DNA of 64,000 nt, taken from assembly GCA_903896615.1 (NCBI GenBank), contig CAITYM010000036.1, forward strand, positions 1 to 64,000, in the 5' to 3' direction. Shown here piece by piece: positions 18,009-28,181 of the stretch. The stretch comes from an uncultured Burkholderiales bacterium. GTDB lineage: Bacteria; Pseudomonadota; Gammaproteobacteria; Burkholderiales; Burkholderiaceae_C. The position numbers and the translations under genes were made by a program. The notes under the pieces are model-generated. The model saw only the letters and a program-made list of their open reading frames with translations. It had not been told where the DNA came from and searched no databases. Position 1 is the first letter of the stretch, and each line of letters starts with the position of its first letter.

Positions 18009-19478
18009 CTATCCCCTCTCCCACTGGGTTCCCTGAGGGGAGTCTTTGAGTATGATGTGTTTAGCAGCCAAATCAGCCCTGATCTTGTCAGCCGCTGCAA
18101 AATCTTTGTTATGTTTTGCAAGTGCCCTTGCATCAATTAAAGCTTGTATTTCCTGCGCGCTAAGGTCCCCCTCTTGCACACCTGCATCACTTTGTAAGAA
18201 CTCTCTCGGGTTGCGTTGCAAAAGCCCCAACACTCCACCAAGTGATTTAAGCAAAATAGCAAGTTCTGCAGACTGAGACCGGTTCACTTCACCAGCGAGT
18301 TCGAATAAAACGGAGACAGCTTCTGGCGTTGCAAAATCCTCATCCATAGCGCATTTAAAGCGCGCCGCATAAGGATTGCTCCAGTCAATAGTCGAGCCAA
18401 TCTTTGAGTGCTCGCTAGCATGTGTATCCACCGGAGTAAGCACCAATGAGAGCGCGGTATAAAGTCGCTTTAACGCACCTTTGGCATCATCTAAGTGAAC
18501 ATTACTGTAGTTCAAAGGTGATCGGTAATGCGAGCGGACCACAAAGAAACGAACTGTTTCAGCGTCATACAATTTCAAAACGTCTCTAATCGTAAAGAAG
18601 TTTCCCAAACTCTTGGACATCTTCTCGTTATCAACATTGATGAATCCGTTGTGCATCCAAAACTTGGCCAATTGCGGCGTACCGGTGCTTTTACTGCCTT
18701 CATTCAAGTCTCGAACTAAATACTCAGTACTAGCACCCTCACTTTGAGCGATTTCATTCTCATGGTGAGGGAACTGCAGATCTGCTCCGCCACCGTGGAT
18801 ATCAATGGGCATACCAAGTTCTGCCAAACTCATTGCCGAACATTCGATATGCCACCCGGGGCGCCCAGCACCGTAGTGACTTACCCACTTAACTTCTTCG
18901 GGCTCCTCTGGCTTTGCACTTTTCCAAAGTACGAAGTCAAGCGGATCATCTTTATCGTCAAGTACTGCAACTCGCTCGCCTGCATGTAATTCATCCAAAG
19001 ATTTGCCAGATAGTTTCCCGTAGCCATGAAATTTTCTGACTGCAAAATTCACATCACCAGATTTGGTTTGATAAGCCAATCCCTTTTCTTTGAGCGTATC
19101 AATCATGGATAACATCTGAGGGATATAGTCCGTAGCTCTGGGCTCAACAGTGGGTGCCTGTATGCCTAATGCAATGGAGTCTTCGTGTAATGCCCCGATC
19201 ATCCTATCAGTAAGGGCACGAATGCTCTCCTTGTTCTCTACTGCGCGTCGGATAATTTTGTCATCGATGTCGGTGATGTTGCGGACATAAGTGACGCCGT
19301 AACCACTTGCTTTTAGCCAGCGCTGCACGATGTCAAACGCAATCATGGAGCGTGCATGCCCTAGGTGGCAGTAATCGTAAACCGTCATCCCACAGACGTA
19401 CATTTTTACGTGTCCATCATTTAAAGGAGTAAATTCTTCCACCCCACGCTTGAGCGTGTTGTATATGCGTAGTCCCAT
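18009..19478 (-). CDS. cysS: Cysteinyl-tRNA synthetase
   Basis: 489 residues, class I synthetase charging tRNA-Cys. HIGH-type motif HLGHA with the preceding zinc ligand in VCGMTVYDY, zinc ligands in GWHIECSAM and [10 protein letters not shown], and the KMSKSLGN loop are all visible. The C-terminal helical domain is normal. It is the first gene of the leftward cysS-AlkA-like-accA run. Confidence 0.96.
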   Translation of the reverse strand: MGLRIYNTLKRGVEEFTPLNDGHVKMYVCGMTVYDYCHLGHARSMIAFDIVQRWLKASGYGVTYVRNITDIDDKIIRRAVENKESIRALTDRMIGALHEDSIALGIQAPTVEPRATDYIPQMLSMIDTLKEKGLAYQTKSGDVNFAVRKFHGYGKLSGKSLDELHAGERVAVLDDKDDPLDFVLWKSAKPEEPEEVKWVSHYGAGRPGWHIECSAMSLAELGMPIDIHGGGADLQFPHHENEIAQSEGASTEYLVRDLNEGSKSTGTPQLAKFWMHNGFINVDNEKMSKSLGNFFTIRDVLKLYDAETVRFFVVRSHYRSPLNYSNVHLDDAKGALKRLYTALSLVLTPVDTHASEHSKIGSTIDWSNPYAARFKCAMDEDFATPEAVSVLFELAGEVNRSQSAELAILLKSLGGVLGLLQRNPREFLQSDAGVQEGDLSAQEIQALIDARALAKHNKDFAAADKIRADLAAKHIILKDSPQGTQWERG

Positions 19479-19964
19479 GAATTAGCTGGTATCTCTTAGG
19501 GCACAGACCCTCTAAGGAGGCAATGTGCTGATGTAATAAAAAATGTGATTAAAAAACCATATACGATACGATAAGGGGAGTGAGTTTAGCAATTTTTGAA
19601 GGATTGTGTAGGTATATTTGAGAACTCTGAAAATATAAAGAGAATAATGGCGCTACCGATCAATTCTTTAGTATTAATTTAAGCAGCTTATGTTCTTTAT
19701 CCAAGTAAACTCATATTAATTGAAAGCCTCATAAAGACAAAGTACCTACTTGTCATTAAGCTACAAATTAGCCGATCGTCTCTAGCTATCAAGAAAATTT
19801 GGACGCTTGGAAAATAAGTTCACTGCGCGCTTCGCGTGCCTTGACTCCGATCCACACGTAGCTCACCGTGTATTCTCCCCCTACTCTTCTAGCTGGATAA
19901 ATTAAGCTCCACCGGTAGAAAATGCCCTAGCATTTCGGCCAGAAAATTGTTATCATAATGTTAT
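19479..19964. other. Divergent intergenic region
   Basis: About 485 bp between cysS and a lipoprotein gene. Mostly AT-rich, with a GC-richer patch near 19820-19875. No open frame or hairpin that I can support. It should hold both promoters. Confidence 0.4.
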
Positions 19965-20228
19965 ATGTTTAAAGATTGCAACAAGTTTAAGTACTTGACG
20001 CCCTTGGCGGCCAGCTTGATTTTGAGCGGATGCGCACTCGCTCTTGAATACCCCTTCACATCAGCCAGCTTAGGCGTCTGGGGAGCCACCGGTAAGAGCC
20101 CAAGCGATCACGCAATCAGTTACGTGACAGATCAAGACTGCGCAACTCACAGGGTACTGACTGCAGAAGAAATATGCAAAGCCGTTAATACTGCACCTGT
20201 TGAAGTAGTGGATAAAAGTACGCGCTAA
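19965..20228 (+). CDS. Small conserved lipoprotein, unknown function
   Basis: 87 residues. A basic N-terminus and hydrophobic stretch end in lipobox LSGC (Cys22), predicting a lipoprotein. The mature part, LEYPFTSASLGVWGATGKSP then SDHAISYVTDQDC and a second Cys, resembles small lipoproteins that I recall from other Burkholderiales, of unknown role. The two mature cysteines (in TDQDCATHRVL and EEICKAV) could form a disulfide. It stands alone between two long spacers. Confidence 0.75.
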   Translation: MFKDCNKFKYLTPLAASLILSGCALALEYPFTSASLGVWGATGKSPSDHAISYVTDQDCATHRVLTAEEICKAVNTAPVEVVDKSTR

Positions 20229-20516
20229 AAACCAACTTTAGTGGTGCTGGAAAAACGGTTGTCCTTCTCCACTTTTGCGTGAAGGATGAACTTAAGAACT
20301 ATTTCGTCCTCCACTTAGATAAGAAACCAAGGATTGCACTTTTAATGCATGTAGGCCTTGCTAGGAATACCAGAACTGAAATGAATTAGGATTGCAGTTA
20401 GAATTTGTTCATCTAAGGCGTGTATTTCACCTACCCACCTCCCATCAGCAATATGCGACACACTTCCCTGTGACGTCAATTTTTTCTAGCCACCTCCTTA
20501 CCGACGCACATCAAAA

Positions 20517-21191
20517 TTGAAAAACATATTTACTCTAGACAACTTTAAAATCCAAGTACGGTTTTCAGCTTTAATTGCAAGCACATTGTTTAGCGTCCTG
20601 CTTTCTGTGAGTTTAATAAGTACCGCTGTGGCTCAATCTGTGAAGTTGGTGGCTACCCCGCACATGAGGGCCTTTCAGTTCATCAAAGAGAACAAAAAAA
20701 AGGAGGCGCTTGCCTTTATCAATAATTACTTAGGTACTAATCCAAATGATCCGCAGATGAACTTTTGGAAAGCAAAAATACTCAACGAATCACCCAATTC
20801 AGCGGATAGGGATGAGGCACTTCAGCTCTACATTAGTCTGAGCGACAATTTTCCAGAACTTGCCGAACCGCATAACAACCTAGGCGTAATCTATGCGGCT
20901 CAACTGGATTATTCAAGAGCCATTCATTACTTTGAACTTGCGTTAAAAGCAAATCCTAATTATGCATTAGCAAGCGAGAATTTAGCAGATGTTTATGTTC
21001 AACAGGCCACTAAATACTACAAGCAAGCAATTGACAATGATTCGGGCAATAAATCTGCAAAGGCAAAATTGGAAAAAATTAATGCGCCAACCCTCACCAC
21101 TTCGCCACTTGAGTTTTTGCCTAATGGACAACCTAACTTAATGAATTCAAAAAACTCCTCTAACATTTCACCCAATTCACCAGCAAAATAA
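20517..21191 (+). CDS. Exported tetratricopeptide-repeat protein
   Basis: 224 residues. The N-terminal 40 residues form a signal peptide (hydrophobic core ALIASTLFSVLLSVSLIST, then AVAQS). TPR helices cover about residues 50-185, for example PHNNLGVIYAAQLDYSRAIH and NYALASENLADVYVQQA. A Ser/Asn/Pro-rich tail ends the protein. Such periplasmic TPR proteins act as scaffolds. Start codon TTG. It precedes the two cyclophilin genes and may share their transcript. Confidence 0.75.
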   Translation: MKNIFTLDNFKIQVRFSALIASTLFSVLLSVSLISTAVAQSVKLVATPHMRAFQFIKENKKKEALAFINNYLGTNPNDPQMNFWKAKILNESPNSADRDEALQLYISLSDNFPELAEPHNNLGVIYAAQLDYSRAIHYFELALKANPNYALASENLADVYVQQATKYYKQAIDNDSGNKSAKAKLEKINAPTLTTSPLEFLPNGQPNLMNSKNSSNISPNSPAK

Positions 21192-21211
21192 ACTTCAGCA
21201 TTCCTCTCACT

Positions 21212-21227
21212 CCCCCCCTCCCCCCCC
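21212..21227. repeat. Poly-C tracts upstream of the periplasmic cyclophilin gene
   Basis: Seven C, one T, then eight C, ending 13 bp before the ATG at 21241 and covering the position where a ribosome site would be. On the minus strand the tract is G8-A-G7. Confidence 0.9.
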
Positions 21228-21240
21228 TCATTCTTTAACT

Positions 21241-22002
21241 ATGCAAACGACTTCTAAAACCACACCCTTTAAAAAAGTCATGTCTTGCCTATTTGTTTCC
21301 TTAAGCTTGCTCCTAAGCTTTGAGACTACGGGCCAGACGACAAACCCTAGTGACGCATCGACTCTTAACCCCAGTGCAGAAATTAAAGGCAGTGGCAACA
21401 CAAAATATCCGAAAGTAAAATTCGTAACCACTCAAGGTGAAATTATTATTGAACTCTATCCTGATAAAGCACCCAAGACGGTAGCAAATTTTCTTCAATA
21501 CGTTAAAGAAAAGCATTACGACGGTACAATTTTTCACAGAGTTATAAATGACTTCATGATTCAAGGTGGTGGATTTGATACTAGATTTTATGAGCGTAAA
21601 ACACGTCCACCCATCGCGCACGAGGGACGCCAAGCTGTAGCATCGGGTGGACCGAGAAATACCGTAGGGACGATTGCAATGGCGCGCACAGGTGACCCCA
21701 ATTCCGCGACCGCCCAGTTCTTTATTAACGTGAAAGACAATCCTAATTTAGATCCGGTCATTATCCCTCCTGGCGATCCCGTACCCTCCATTGAATTCAA
21801 TGGACGTGTTTATAAAAACATTGCCAGAGCTCAACTCGAACAAGCCCCGCAGTTGTATGGTTACACAGTTTTTGGTAAAGTAATCTCTGGCATGGATACA
21901 GTTGAGAAAATAAAGTTATTACCTACCGGATCGGGCGGCGCTTTCCCAACCGATGTGCCCAAAACCATGGTTGTAATTCAGTCCGCTACTGTTTCACCTT
22001 AA
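21241..22002 (+). CDS. ppiA: Periplasmic cyclophilin-type peptidyl-prolyl isomerase
   Basis: 253 residues. A signal peptide (about 1-32) is followed by a Thr/Ser/Pro-rich linker and a cyclophilin domain from about 57: TVANFLQYVKEKHYDGTIFH, FHRVINDFMIQGGG and ATAQFFINVKDN. A Pro-rich insertion (about 175-205) before GYTVFGKV distinguishes it from the cytoplasmic partner. Catalyses proline isomerisation of exported proteins. ppiB follows by 31 bp. Confidence 0.88.
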   Translation: MQTTSKTTPFKKVMSCLFVSLSLLLSFETTGQTTNPSDASTLNPSAEIKGSGNTKYPKVKFVTTQGEIIIELYPDKAPKTVANFLQYVKEKHYDGTIFHRVINDFMIQGGGFDTRFYERKTRPPIAHEGRQAVASGGPRNTVGTIAMARTGDPNSATAQFFINVKDNPNLDPVIIPPGDPVPSIEFNGRVYKNIARAQLEQAPQLYGYTVFGKVISGMDTVEKIKLLPTGSGGAFPTDVPKTMVVIQSATVSP

Positions 22003-22033
22003 TTGAAATTTAATTTACAGAGAAAAGATAATC

Positions 22034-22543
22034 ATGAGCAATCCACAAGTCGCACTTCACATACAAGATATGGGCACTATTACTCTCGAACTCGATGAGG
22101 AACATGCTCCGATAACTGTTGCCAACTTCTTAAACTACGTAAAAAGCGGCCACTACGACGGCGTCATCTTTCACCGCGTTATTGAAGACTTTATGATCCA
22201 AGGCGGCGGATTTGATGTGGAGATGAAAGAGAAGGAAACGGGTGATCCTATTGAAAACGAAGCTGATAATGGATTAGAAAACGCTCATTACACCGTTGCC
22301 ATGGCGAGAACCAGTGACCCGCACTCTGCCTCCGCTCAGTTCTTTATCAACACCACTGATAATGACTTTTTAAACCACACGGGCAAAACCTCAAGTGGGT
22401 GGGGCTACGCCGTTTTTGGTAAAGTCGTAGGCGGAGAGGACATCGTTGATCAAATAAATACCGTCAAGACTACACGCCGTAATTTTCACGATGATGTGCC
22501 TAAGCAAAACGTCGTGATCGAGAGTGCTGAGGTACTTGAATAA
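22034..22543 (+). CDS. ppiB: Cytoplasmic cyclophilin-type peptidyl-prolyl isomerase
   Basis: 169 residues, the normal length, no signal peptide. FHRVIEDFMIQGGGFD, SAQFFINTTDNDFLNH and WGYAVFGKVVGGEDIVD are the usual cyclophilin blocks with the catalytic Arg. Paired with the exported ppiA and followed by lpxH, an order common in Burkholderiales. Confidence 0.94.
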   Translation: MSNPQVALHIQDMGTITLELDEEHAPITVANFLNYVKSGHYDGVIFHRVIEDFMIQGGGFDVEMKEKETGDPIENEADNGLENAHYTVAMARTSDPHSASAQFFINTTDNDFLNHTGKTSSGWGYAVFGKVVGGEDIVDQINTVKTTRRNFHDDVPKQNVVIESAEVLE

Positions 22544-22650
22544 ATCATCCTATCAATTGTTCTTTTGTCCGATTCATGACTATTGCACTGAGTTGCTATT
22601 AATTTTCGACTCTAAAACCAGCACAACCATTTCGAAAAACACATCCCAAT

Positions 22651-23484
22651 ATGCACAGACCCCTTAAGGATATTGATATTGAGGGCTCAGGATGCATCGA
22701 CTTCATCTCTGACCTACATCTCCAACCCAGTGAAATGGCAAGTTTTGATGCGTGGTCTAGGTACATGCACACCACGCCTGCAAGTTCATTATTCATACTC
22801 GGAGATTTCTTTGAAGTTTGGGCAGGGGATGATTTCTTAGAGTCAGAATATGCTGATTTTGAGAACCGTTGCATCAGAGTTCTCAATGATGCGTCCAAAC
22901 GCATGGCGATCTTTTTCATGGCAGGTAACCGAGATTTTTTACTCAAGGACAAGGCCCTTGATGCCGCTAATATGAAAGCGCTTGAGGATCCTTGCATACT
23001 CAGAGCGCAGGGGGCTCAATTTGTTTTAAGCCACGGCGACGCAATGTGCTTGTCAGATGTTGATTACCTCAAATTTCGACATATGGTTAGAGATGAGGGT
23101 TGGCAGACTCAGTTTTTAGCAAAACCCTTGCAAGAAAGATTGGCGATAGCAAGGGCCATGCGTGTCAAAAGCGAGGAGGAGAAAGCAAAATATCGAAAAG
23201 CTTTTGAAACTGCAAAATCAACAAATGTTGAAAATTCAAATTCAGAAAATACGTTGATGGGTTTGCATGATGTAGATACAGAGTTTGCAAACTCAACTCT
23301 AGAGTCTTTGCACTGTAATACTCTCATTCATGGGCATACACATCGCCCTGGTGAATACCCACTTTTGGGAGAAAACCGCAGAATCGTTCTAAGTGACTGG
23401 GATGCATTGTCGCAACCAGCTCGTCTAGAAGTTCTGCGCCTAAAAGACGGGCACCTATTCCGCCATAATTTAGCTGCGCACTGA
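22651..23484 (+). CDS. lpxH: UDP-2,3-diacylglucosamine diphosphatase
   Basis: 277 residues, calcineurin-like metallophosphoesterase of lipid A synthesis; yields lipid X at the inner membrane. Metal-binding motifs in order: FISDLHL, LGDFFEVWAGDD, AGNRDFLL, LSHGDAMC and IHGHTHRPG. A loop of about 40 residues (around 185-225, rich in Glu, Asn and Ser) is longer than usual. No good ribosome site before the ATG. Converges on the DUF349 gene with a 17-bp gap. Confidence 0.92.
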   Translation: MHRPLKDIDIEGSGCIDFISDLHLQPSEMASFDAWSRYMHTTPASSLFILGDFFEVWAGDDFLESEYADFENRCIRVLNDASKRMAIFFMAGNRDFLLKDKALDAANMKALEDPCILRAQGAQFVLSHGDAMCLSDVDYLKFRHMVRDEGWQTQFLAKPLQERLAIARAMRVKSEEEKAKYRKAFETAKSTNVENSNSENTLMGLHDVDTEFANSTLESLHCNTLIHGHTHRPGEYPLLGENRRIVLSDWDALSQPARLEVLRLKDGHLFRHNLAAH

Positions 23485-23501
23485 AGACTTTTTAAAGTTA
23501 C

Positions 23502-26500
23502 TCAATGCTTGAGCATCGTTTTAAGAACGGTCTGCAGCCTGCTGGCCACTTCGCCGTCATATGGACCTGATAGCACGGTAGCAGTGTCCTCGGCCCAAGT
23601 TTGTGACGGTGCGGGATCATTCCTCTTGGTCAGCAATTGGAGTTGCAGGTTTCTTCGAGCTTGCAGATCGCTTGCGGGCGTAGGCGCATTAGCAGCCATC
23701 TCAAGGCGTAACAATGCCTCGTGATTGGCCTTATCTGTACCCGTTTGTATCGCCTTAGTCCAGCTCACTCTTTGATTGGCATTGATTCGAGAACCCAACT
23801 CTTTAAGTGGAGGTACTAGATCAGGATTCTTATCCTTCCAAGCACTCATTAAATTAGTGAGTGTTTGACCATGAGCTTGAGCAGCCAACTTGCGCATAGC
23901 CGACTCAGCCGCCTCCAGTGCTTGGCGCTGCGCTCTAAATGCTGCATCACCTAATCGAGGACCCCTTGGCTCACGAACATCCCTTGAATCTTTGAAGTCT
24001 CGACCTTGAGGGAATTGGCCTGCTCGAGGTGTTGCCGCCTTAGCGTCCCTAGGACCACGAGAGTCTCGCAAATCTTTACCGCCCCTAGTGGATCCGGGAC
24101 CGGCACGACCGCGGGAATCTGGAATTGCTCGGGAGTCAGTCCTTTTGGCCCCGGGTCGGTCATCTCCGCGAACTGCAACAACCAATTTAGGAGGTTTTGG
24201 CTGAGCAGGGGGAGGAGGGGCAACAGATGTATCGGGTTCAAGGGTGACAGAATCTCCAGCATCACCAGATGTAGGGGGGGAAGCCCCCTCACTCGCTGAG
24301 GGAGAAGTAAGAGGCGGGGAAGTAGTCGAGTTATCAGGATTATGTGCAAGTTGGGATGCATCAACTTGTTCGCGATCATTTTGCTGAAGTTCACTAGCAG
24401 GACTATTGACCGCACTAGGCACAAAAGCGTGAGTAGGCGCGGTAACCTCTTGTAATTTAACAGCCTCCTCTCCCTTTAAAGTAACCTCCTGTAGGTGTTG
24501 CATCGCAATTTTTATTTTGCTGGCATCTGCCTCTTGAACAGCTTGATCTAATGCATGTGAAGCTTTCAGAACCAGCTCATCGTGAGCGCTCATTGAGTGA
24601 GCCACTTGAGCACGCTCAGCGCTCTTTCGCTGAAACGCTTCATCAAGTGGTTTTTTAAACTCATCCCAAAGCCGTTGCGCTAATTTGCGATCAATAGGCA
24701 CAACATGCGATTCATCCTGCCAACGCTGCTGCAATGCTTTTATGGGTTCGATCTTTAGAGTGGGCTGCGCTCCAAGTATTTTGGACTCCGCAATCAATGC
24801 TTTGCGTCTAGCAATACTTTCACTTTGCAAAGTGTCTATAGGTAGATGAGCAAGATGGATGGCCTCTTTCCAAAGCGCCTGCAACTCAGCAAATACTTTC
24901 TCACTTACATGACCGCATGTACGCCATTTCTCGGAAAACTCATGTAACTGCCTTTGCACTGCTCGCCAATCTGGGCCCTTGCTGTGCACCTCAGCCCACG
25001 CCTTTACGTCCGCAATAAGCTGTAGTCTTTGGGCCTTGTGTTCCTGAGACTGAGCTCTGGTTTGTTGCAACCACTCATGAACAAAGGGGTATGCCAGATT
25101 GCACGCGTTATCAAAACGCTTCCATAGCGCATGGTTGGGCACTCCTCCTTGATCGGTTTGTTTCCAATCTTCACGGAGTTTACGAAGCGTCTCCTGCAGT
25201 TTACGAGGCCCCATCGTGGGCACGTAATCGGGGTTAGGCTTGTTTTTATTTTTTTCAACAAAAGCTGCTGAAGCTGCGTCTAAACCAGGTGTTTCATCAG
25301 CGCTAGAGCCTTCGCTATCACGTGCCAAATCTGAATCCAATCCACCGTTAACGGCCGAAAGTATGGATTGAGTTTGGTGACTCGTGTCTTCTTTTACAAC
25401 TACATGGACGACAGATTTTTCTTGAACTAGGTCATTCAAATGCTGATTAGATAGCTCGTGTGAATCGGCTTGCTTAACTTTATCGCTCTCGCTTGAGCCC
25501 TCTCCTTCACCCAATGATGTCTGATGTGGAGTAATTTGGAGTTCACTGGATTGTTCAAAAACTCCTGAATTCTCTTTTGAAGTAGTGCTCGTGGAATGCG
25601 CCGCATCAAGTGTTAATGCCTCGGTTTTTTGACGATCTGTTTTTTTATGTCCGGCCTTGGAGCCCTTTATCTCTACACTGGGTTTGACACGTTGCAAAAG
25701 TCCTTCCGCCTTTACAACCAACTCAGACCTGATCTGATCCGCCCTCCAGCGCTGCCAACCTTCTAATTCACCAGCAGCAAGCAAGAGACTTTGAGCATGC
25801 CGCTCCATGCGTTGATCAATTACTGGTCCATATTCCTTCAGGGCCTGTCTAAGATTAGCAGCAGCTCCAGCACTGGCTTTCCCGTGCCCTTCAGCAAGTT
25901 CTTTTTCAAGCACACCCATGCATTGCTGCATAGCCTGTTTACCCTGTGCCTTCAGCACAGGATCAATCTCCACCTTTTTCTTGGACTGTTGAGCTTGCCC
26001 TTCATGAGATTTAGCCTCTGAGCCCGTCAATTCGGAGCGTTTGTGCTTAATCTGATCAGCCCAAGCTGGCACTGCTGGCAAAGCTTGACTTGGATCTTGC
26101 GCGCTTAAAGCGGCTTGCTTTAAAGCTTCACTAAAAGCTTCCCAAACGAGTTTCAAGTGTTCAGCACTTGATTGCAAAGCTGGGGTGTATTTGGGATCAA
26201 CACTGGACCAGTCTTTTTGGATTAAAAGAGCATTTTGCTCTGTCCTCCAGCGCTCAACATCTGCGGATAAAACACCTTCAAGTGACTGTGCCTCCTCCCA
26301 GTATTTAGTCGAGAGTACTTCAATGCGTTGAGCAAGAAGAACCGCAGCCTCCCTTAGCACCTGGGCACGGTGCTGAATATCTTCAATTGTTTTGACCCTG
26401 TCGGCTAAAGCACCCCTCAAACTAGCAAGGGGCTCTTTGGAGATAGGGGCTCCTTCCTTGGCCGCGTCTCTTTGCCAAGCCATTGCATCAGCAATGTTGA

Positions 26501-26798
26501 GTTTGTTTGTACTCAACAATACGTTGGCCTTGTCAGCCCAAAGTGCAGTCAACATCTCCTGTGTTTGAGCCTTCTTGATTTCTTCCATGCAATCGCGTAT
26601 TTGCCTTGCTGCGCCTTTATCCTTGGCACTCAATAATTTAAACACATCGTTCATTTGCTCATAGCTTGGGGCAGGGCTAGACTCCAACCAAGTTTTAATA
26701 AGTTGCGTCCTGGCCTGTGCAGTGGAGGCAGTAATTGCCCCTCCCGTTAATTGGTCAATTGCTACGGGATCAGCGGAGTGTTCAGTATGTGAAGTCAC
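23502..26798 (-). CDS. Very long DUF349 protein with an Arg/Gly-rich disordered linker
   Basis: 1098 residues. Several helical, Trp/Lys/Glu-rich repeats of the DUF349 type occur in the first third and in 520-800 (for example LREDWKQTDQGGVPNHALWK, then LWKRFDNACN). Two low-complexity stretches separate them: an acidic Ser/Glu/Gln region at about 390-520, and a Pro/Ser then Arg/Gly/Asp-rich region at about 825-950 with many RG, RGP and DSRG units. A last helical domain follows. Start codon GTG without a clear ribosome site. DUF349 proteins are of unknown function; the RG-rich part suggests nucleic-acid contact (inference). Confidence 0.8.
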   Translation of the reverse strand: MTSHTEHSADPVAIDQLTGGAITASTAQARTQLIKTWLESSPAPSYEQMNDVFKLLSAKDKGAARQIRDCMEEIKKAQTQEMLTALWADKANVLLSTNKLNIADAMAWQRDAAKEGAPISKEPLASLRGALADRVKTIEDIQHRAQVLREAAVLLAQRIEVLSTKYWEEAQSLEGVLSADVERWRTEQNALLIQKDWSSVDPKYTPALQSSAEHLKLVWEAFSEALKQAALSAQDPSQALPAVPAWADQIKHKRSELTGSEAKSHEGQAQQSKKKVEIDPVLKAQGKQAMQQCMGVLEKELAEGHGKASAGAAANLRQALKEYGPVIDQRMERHAQSLLLAAGELEGWQRWRADQIRSELVVKAEGLLQRVKPSVEIKGSKAGHKKTDRQKTEALTLDAAHSTSTTSKENSGVFEQSSELQITPHQTSLGEGEGSSESDKVKQADSHELSNQHLNDLVQEKSVVHVVVKEDTSHQTQSILSAVNGGLDSDLARDSEGSSADETPGLDAASAAFVEKNKNKPNPDYVPTMGPRKLQETLRKLREDWKQTDQGGVPNHALWKRFDNACNLAYPFVHEWLQQTRAQSQEHKAQRLQLIADVKAWAEVHSKGPDWRAVQRQLHEFSEKWRTCGHVSEKVFAELQALWKEAIHLAHLPIDTLQSESIARRKALIAESKILGAQPTLKIEPIKALQQRWQDESHVVPIDRKLAQRLWDEFKKPLDEAFQRKSAERAQVAHSMSAHDELVLKASHALDQAVQEADASKIKIAMQHLQEVTLKGEEAVKLQEVTAPTHAFVPSAVNSPASELQQNDREQVDASQLAHNPDNSTTSPPLTSPSASEGASPPTSGDAGDSVTLEPDTSVAPPPPAQPKPPKLVVAVRGDDRPGAKRTDSRAIPDSRGRAGPGSTRGGKDLRDSRGPRDAKAATPRAGQFPQGRDFKDSRDVREPRGPRLGDAAFRAQRQALEAAESAMRKLAAQAHGQTLTNLMSAWKDKNPDLVPPLKELGSRINANQRVSWTKAIQTGTDKANHEALLRLEMAANAPTPASDLQARRNLQLQLLTKRNDPAPSQTWAEDTATVLSGPYDGEVASRLQTVLKTMLKH

Positions 26799-27356
26799 AG
26801 TTTTTGCTTAAAAAAAGGAGAATCCATTTTCGTTGTATTTGTTAAAGAAAAAAAATAAGTTGTCAAATAACAGACAAACAAGTCGATTATTTAACTACTA
26901 AATTAGTTAGCTCCCTAACAACTACAACTTAAATAAAATTTATGTTTGAAATTAATATATTCAATGGGGGAGTAGAAAAAACAATTAATTCAAGCCTAAA
27001 TTGACAACGTAATAGGTCGCATAACCCGCCATTGTTAATTCTTAATCATTCACAACATTGAATAATTCTAATTTTAGCACCGCCTTTTAGAGGATGTAAC
27101 CTATTGAATAAATTGCTATAAACATGGGAAACCTTTAAAATAAGGGCTTAAAACGGCACGGACATCTTCACCATTCCCTGATTTCCTGCTTATTCCAATA
27201 ATTGGCCTGCACTGTAATTCGCACCCCTTTATGCAGCCTTTGTTGGTGATGATTACATGAAGCTCGCGTACTTTGGCATCAGTCATCATCTAGCGACAAA
27301 TCATTTATCCACAATTTGTTTAATGATTCAGAGAACACCCATTTTGGAGATTGAAT
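26799..27356. other. AT-rich divergent intergenic region
   Basis: About 560 bp between the DUF349 gene and the transglycosylase gene. Very AT-rich at its left end, with short inverted repeats such as ACTAAATTAGT near 26899-26909. No gene is visible. It should contain both promoters. Confidence 0.4.
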
Positions 27357-28181
27357 TTGACGGCATTTCAACAATTTAGACTGAGTCTTGCTACCTTTGC
27401 GAGCGATGTGACACAAGGCTTCCTTGCGATCACTCATAACGGACTTGCCTTGGTTGGTCTTGTTGTATTCTCATCTTGCTTGGCTTTAACTATTAAACCC
27501 GATTTGAGAGTCCAGAGCGAAACCTTTTTACTAGGTTGGCTACAACAACAACAAGAGGACGAGACTGGGATATCGACTGACGCAGACGCAGTAGACAGAG
27601 CCACCGCCGCAGATCCAAGTGAGTTACCAAAACAACAAGCCAACCTTGCCTTTTGGTTGAGCAAGAAGTATCACGTAGCGCCTGAGCCATTAAGCGCTTT
27701 AGTTGCTGAGGCTTATGAGGTTGGCCCAAAAAACAATTTGGATCCAACGCTTATTTTGGCGGTTATGGCAATCGAGTCAGGATTTAATCCGTTTGCTCAG
27801 AGCTCAGTTGGAGCGCAAGGCCTAATGCAGGTTATGACCAAGGTTCATTCCGAAAAGTACGACGGATTTGGCGGGAAATTGGCTGCTTTCGACCCAGTTG
27901 CCAACCTAAGAGTTGGGGTTAATGTGCTTAAGGATTGCATCACGCGTGCAGGCTCAGTTGATGGCGGCTTAAGGCTTTATGTGGGTGCTGATCATATCGA
28001 GGACGGTAAGGTCTATGCTTCTAAAGTACTCAGTGAACGCTCTCGCTTAACCCAAGTTGCAAAAGGCGGTAAAGTACCAACAGAAGCCGGCACTCCCATT
28101 GAAACGGCTACTGACAGCCTAGAAACCCTATGGCAAAAAGCCCAAAAGCTTGCTAGCTTCGGAACTGGCACAACGGACTAA
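27357..28181 (+). CDS. Lytic transglycosylase, SLT domain
   Basis: 274 residues. An N-terminal membrane segment (GLALVGLVVFSSCLALTI) places the domain in the periplasm. The SLT motif is clear: LAVMAIESGFNPFAQSS with the catalytic Glu, then GAQGLMQVMTKVH and NLRVGVNVLKDCI. It cleaves peptidoglycan between MurNAc and GlcNAc. Two TTG codons are possible starts; GGAGA at 27346 is 6 nt from the TTG at 27357 but touches the one at 27351, so I chose 27357. Stands alone before glyA. Confidence 0.85.
   Translation: MTAFQQFRLSLATFASDVTQGFLAITHNGLALVGLVVFSSCLALTIKPDLRVQSETFLLGWLQQQQEDETGISTDADAVDRATAADPSELPKQQANLAFWLSKKYHVAPEPLSALVAEAYEVGPKNNLDPTLILAVMAIESGFNPFAQSSVGAQGLMQVMTKVHSEKYDGFGGKLAAFDPVANLRVGVNVLKDCITRAGSVDGGLRLYVGADHIEDGKVYASKVLSERSRLTQVAKGGKVPTEAGTPIETATDSLETLWQKAQKLASFGTGTTD

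Noticed and set aside
21241-22543. ppiA/ppiB as a recent tandem duplication
   Set aside because: The domains are similar, but one has a signal peptide and a Pro-rich insertion; this pair is widespread in Burkholderiales.
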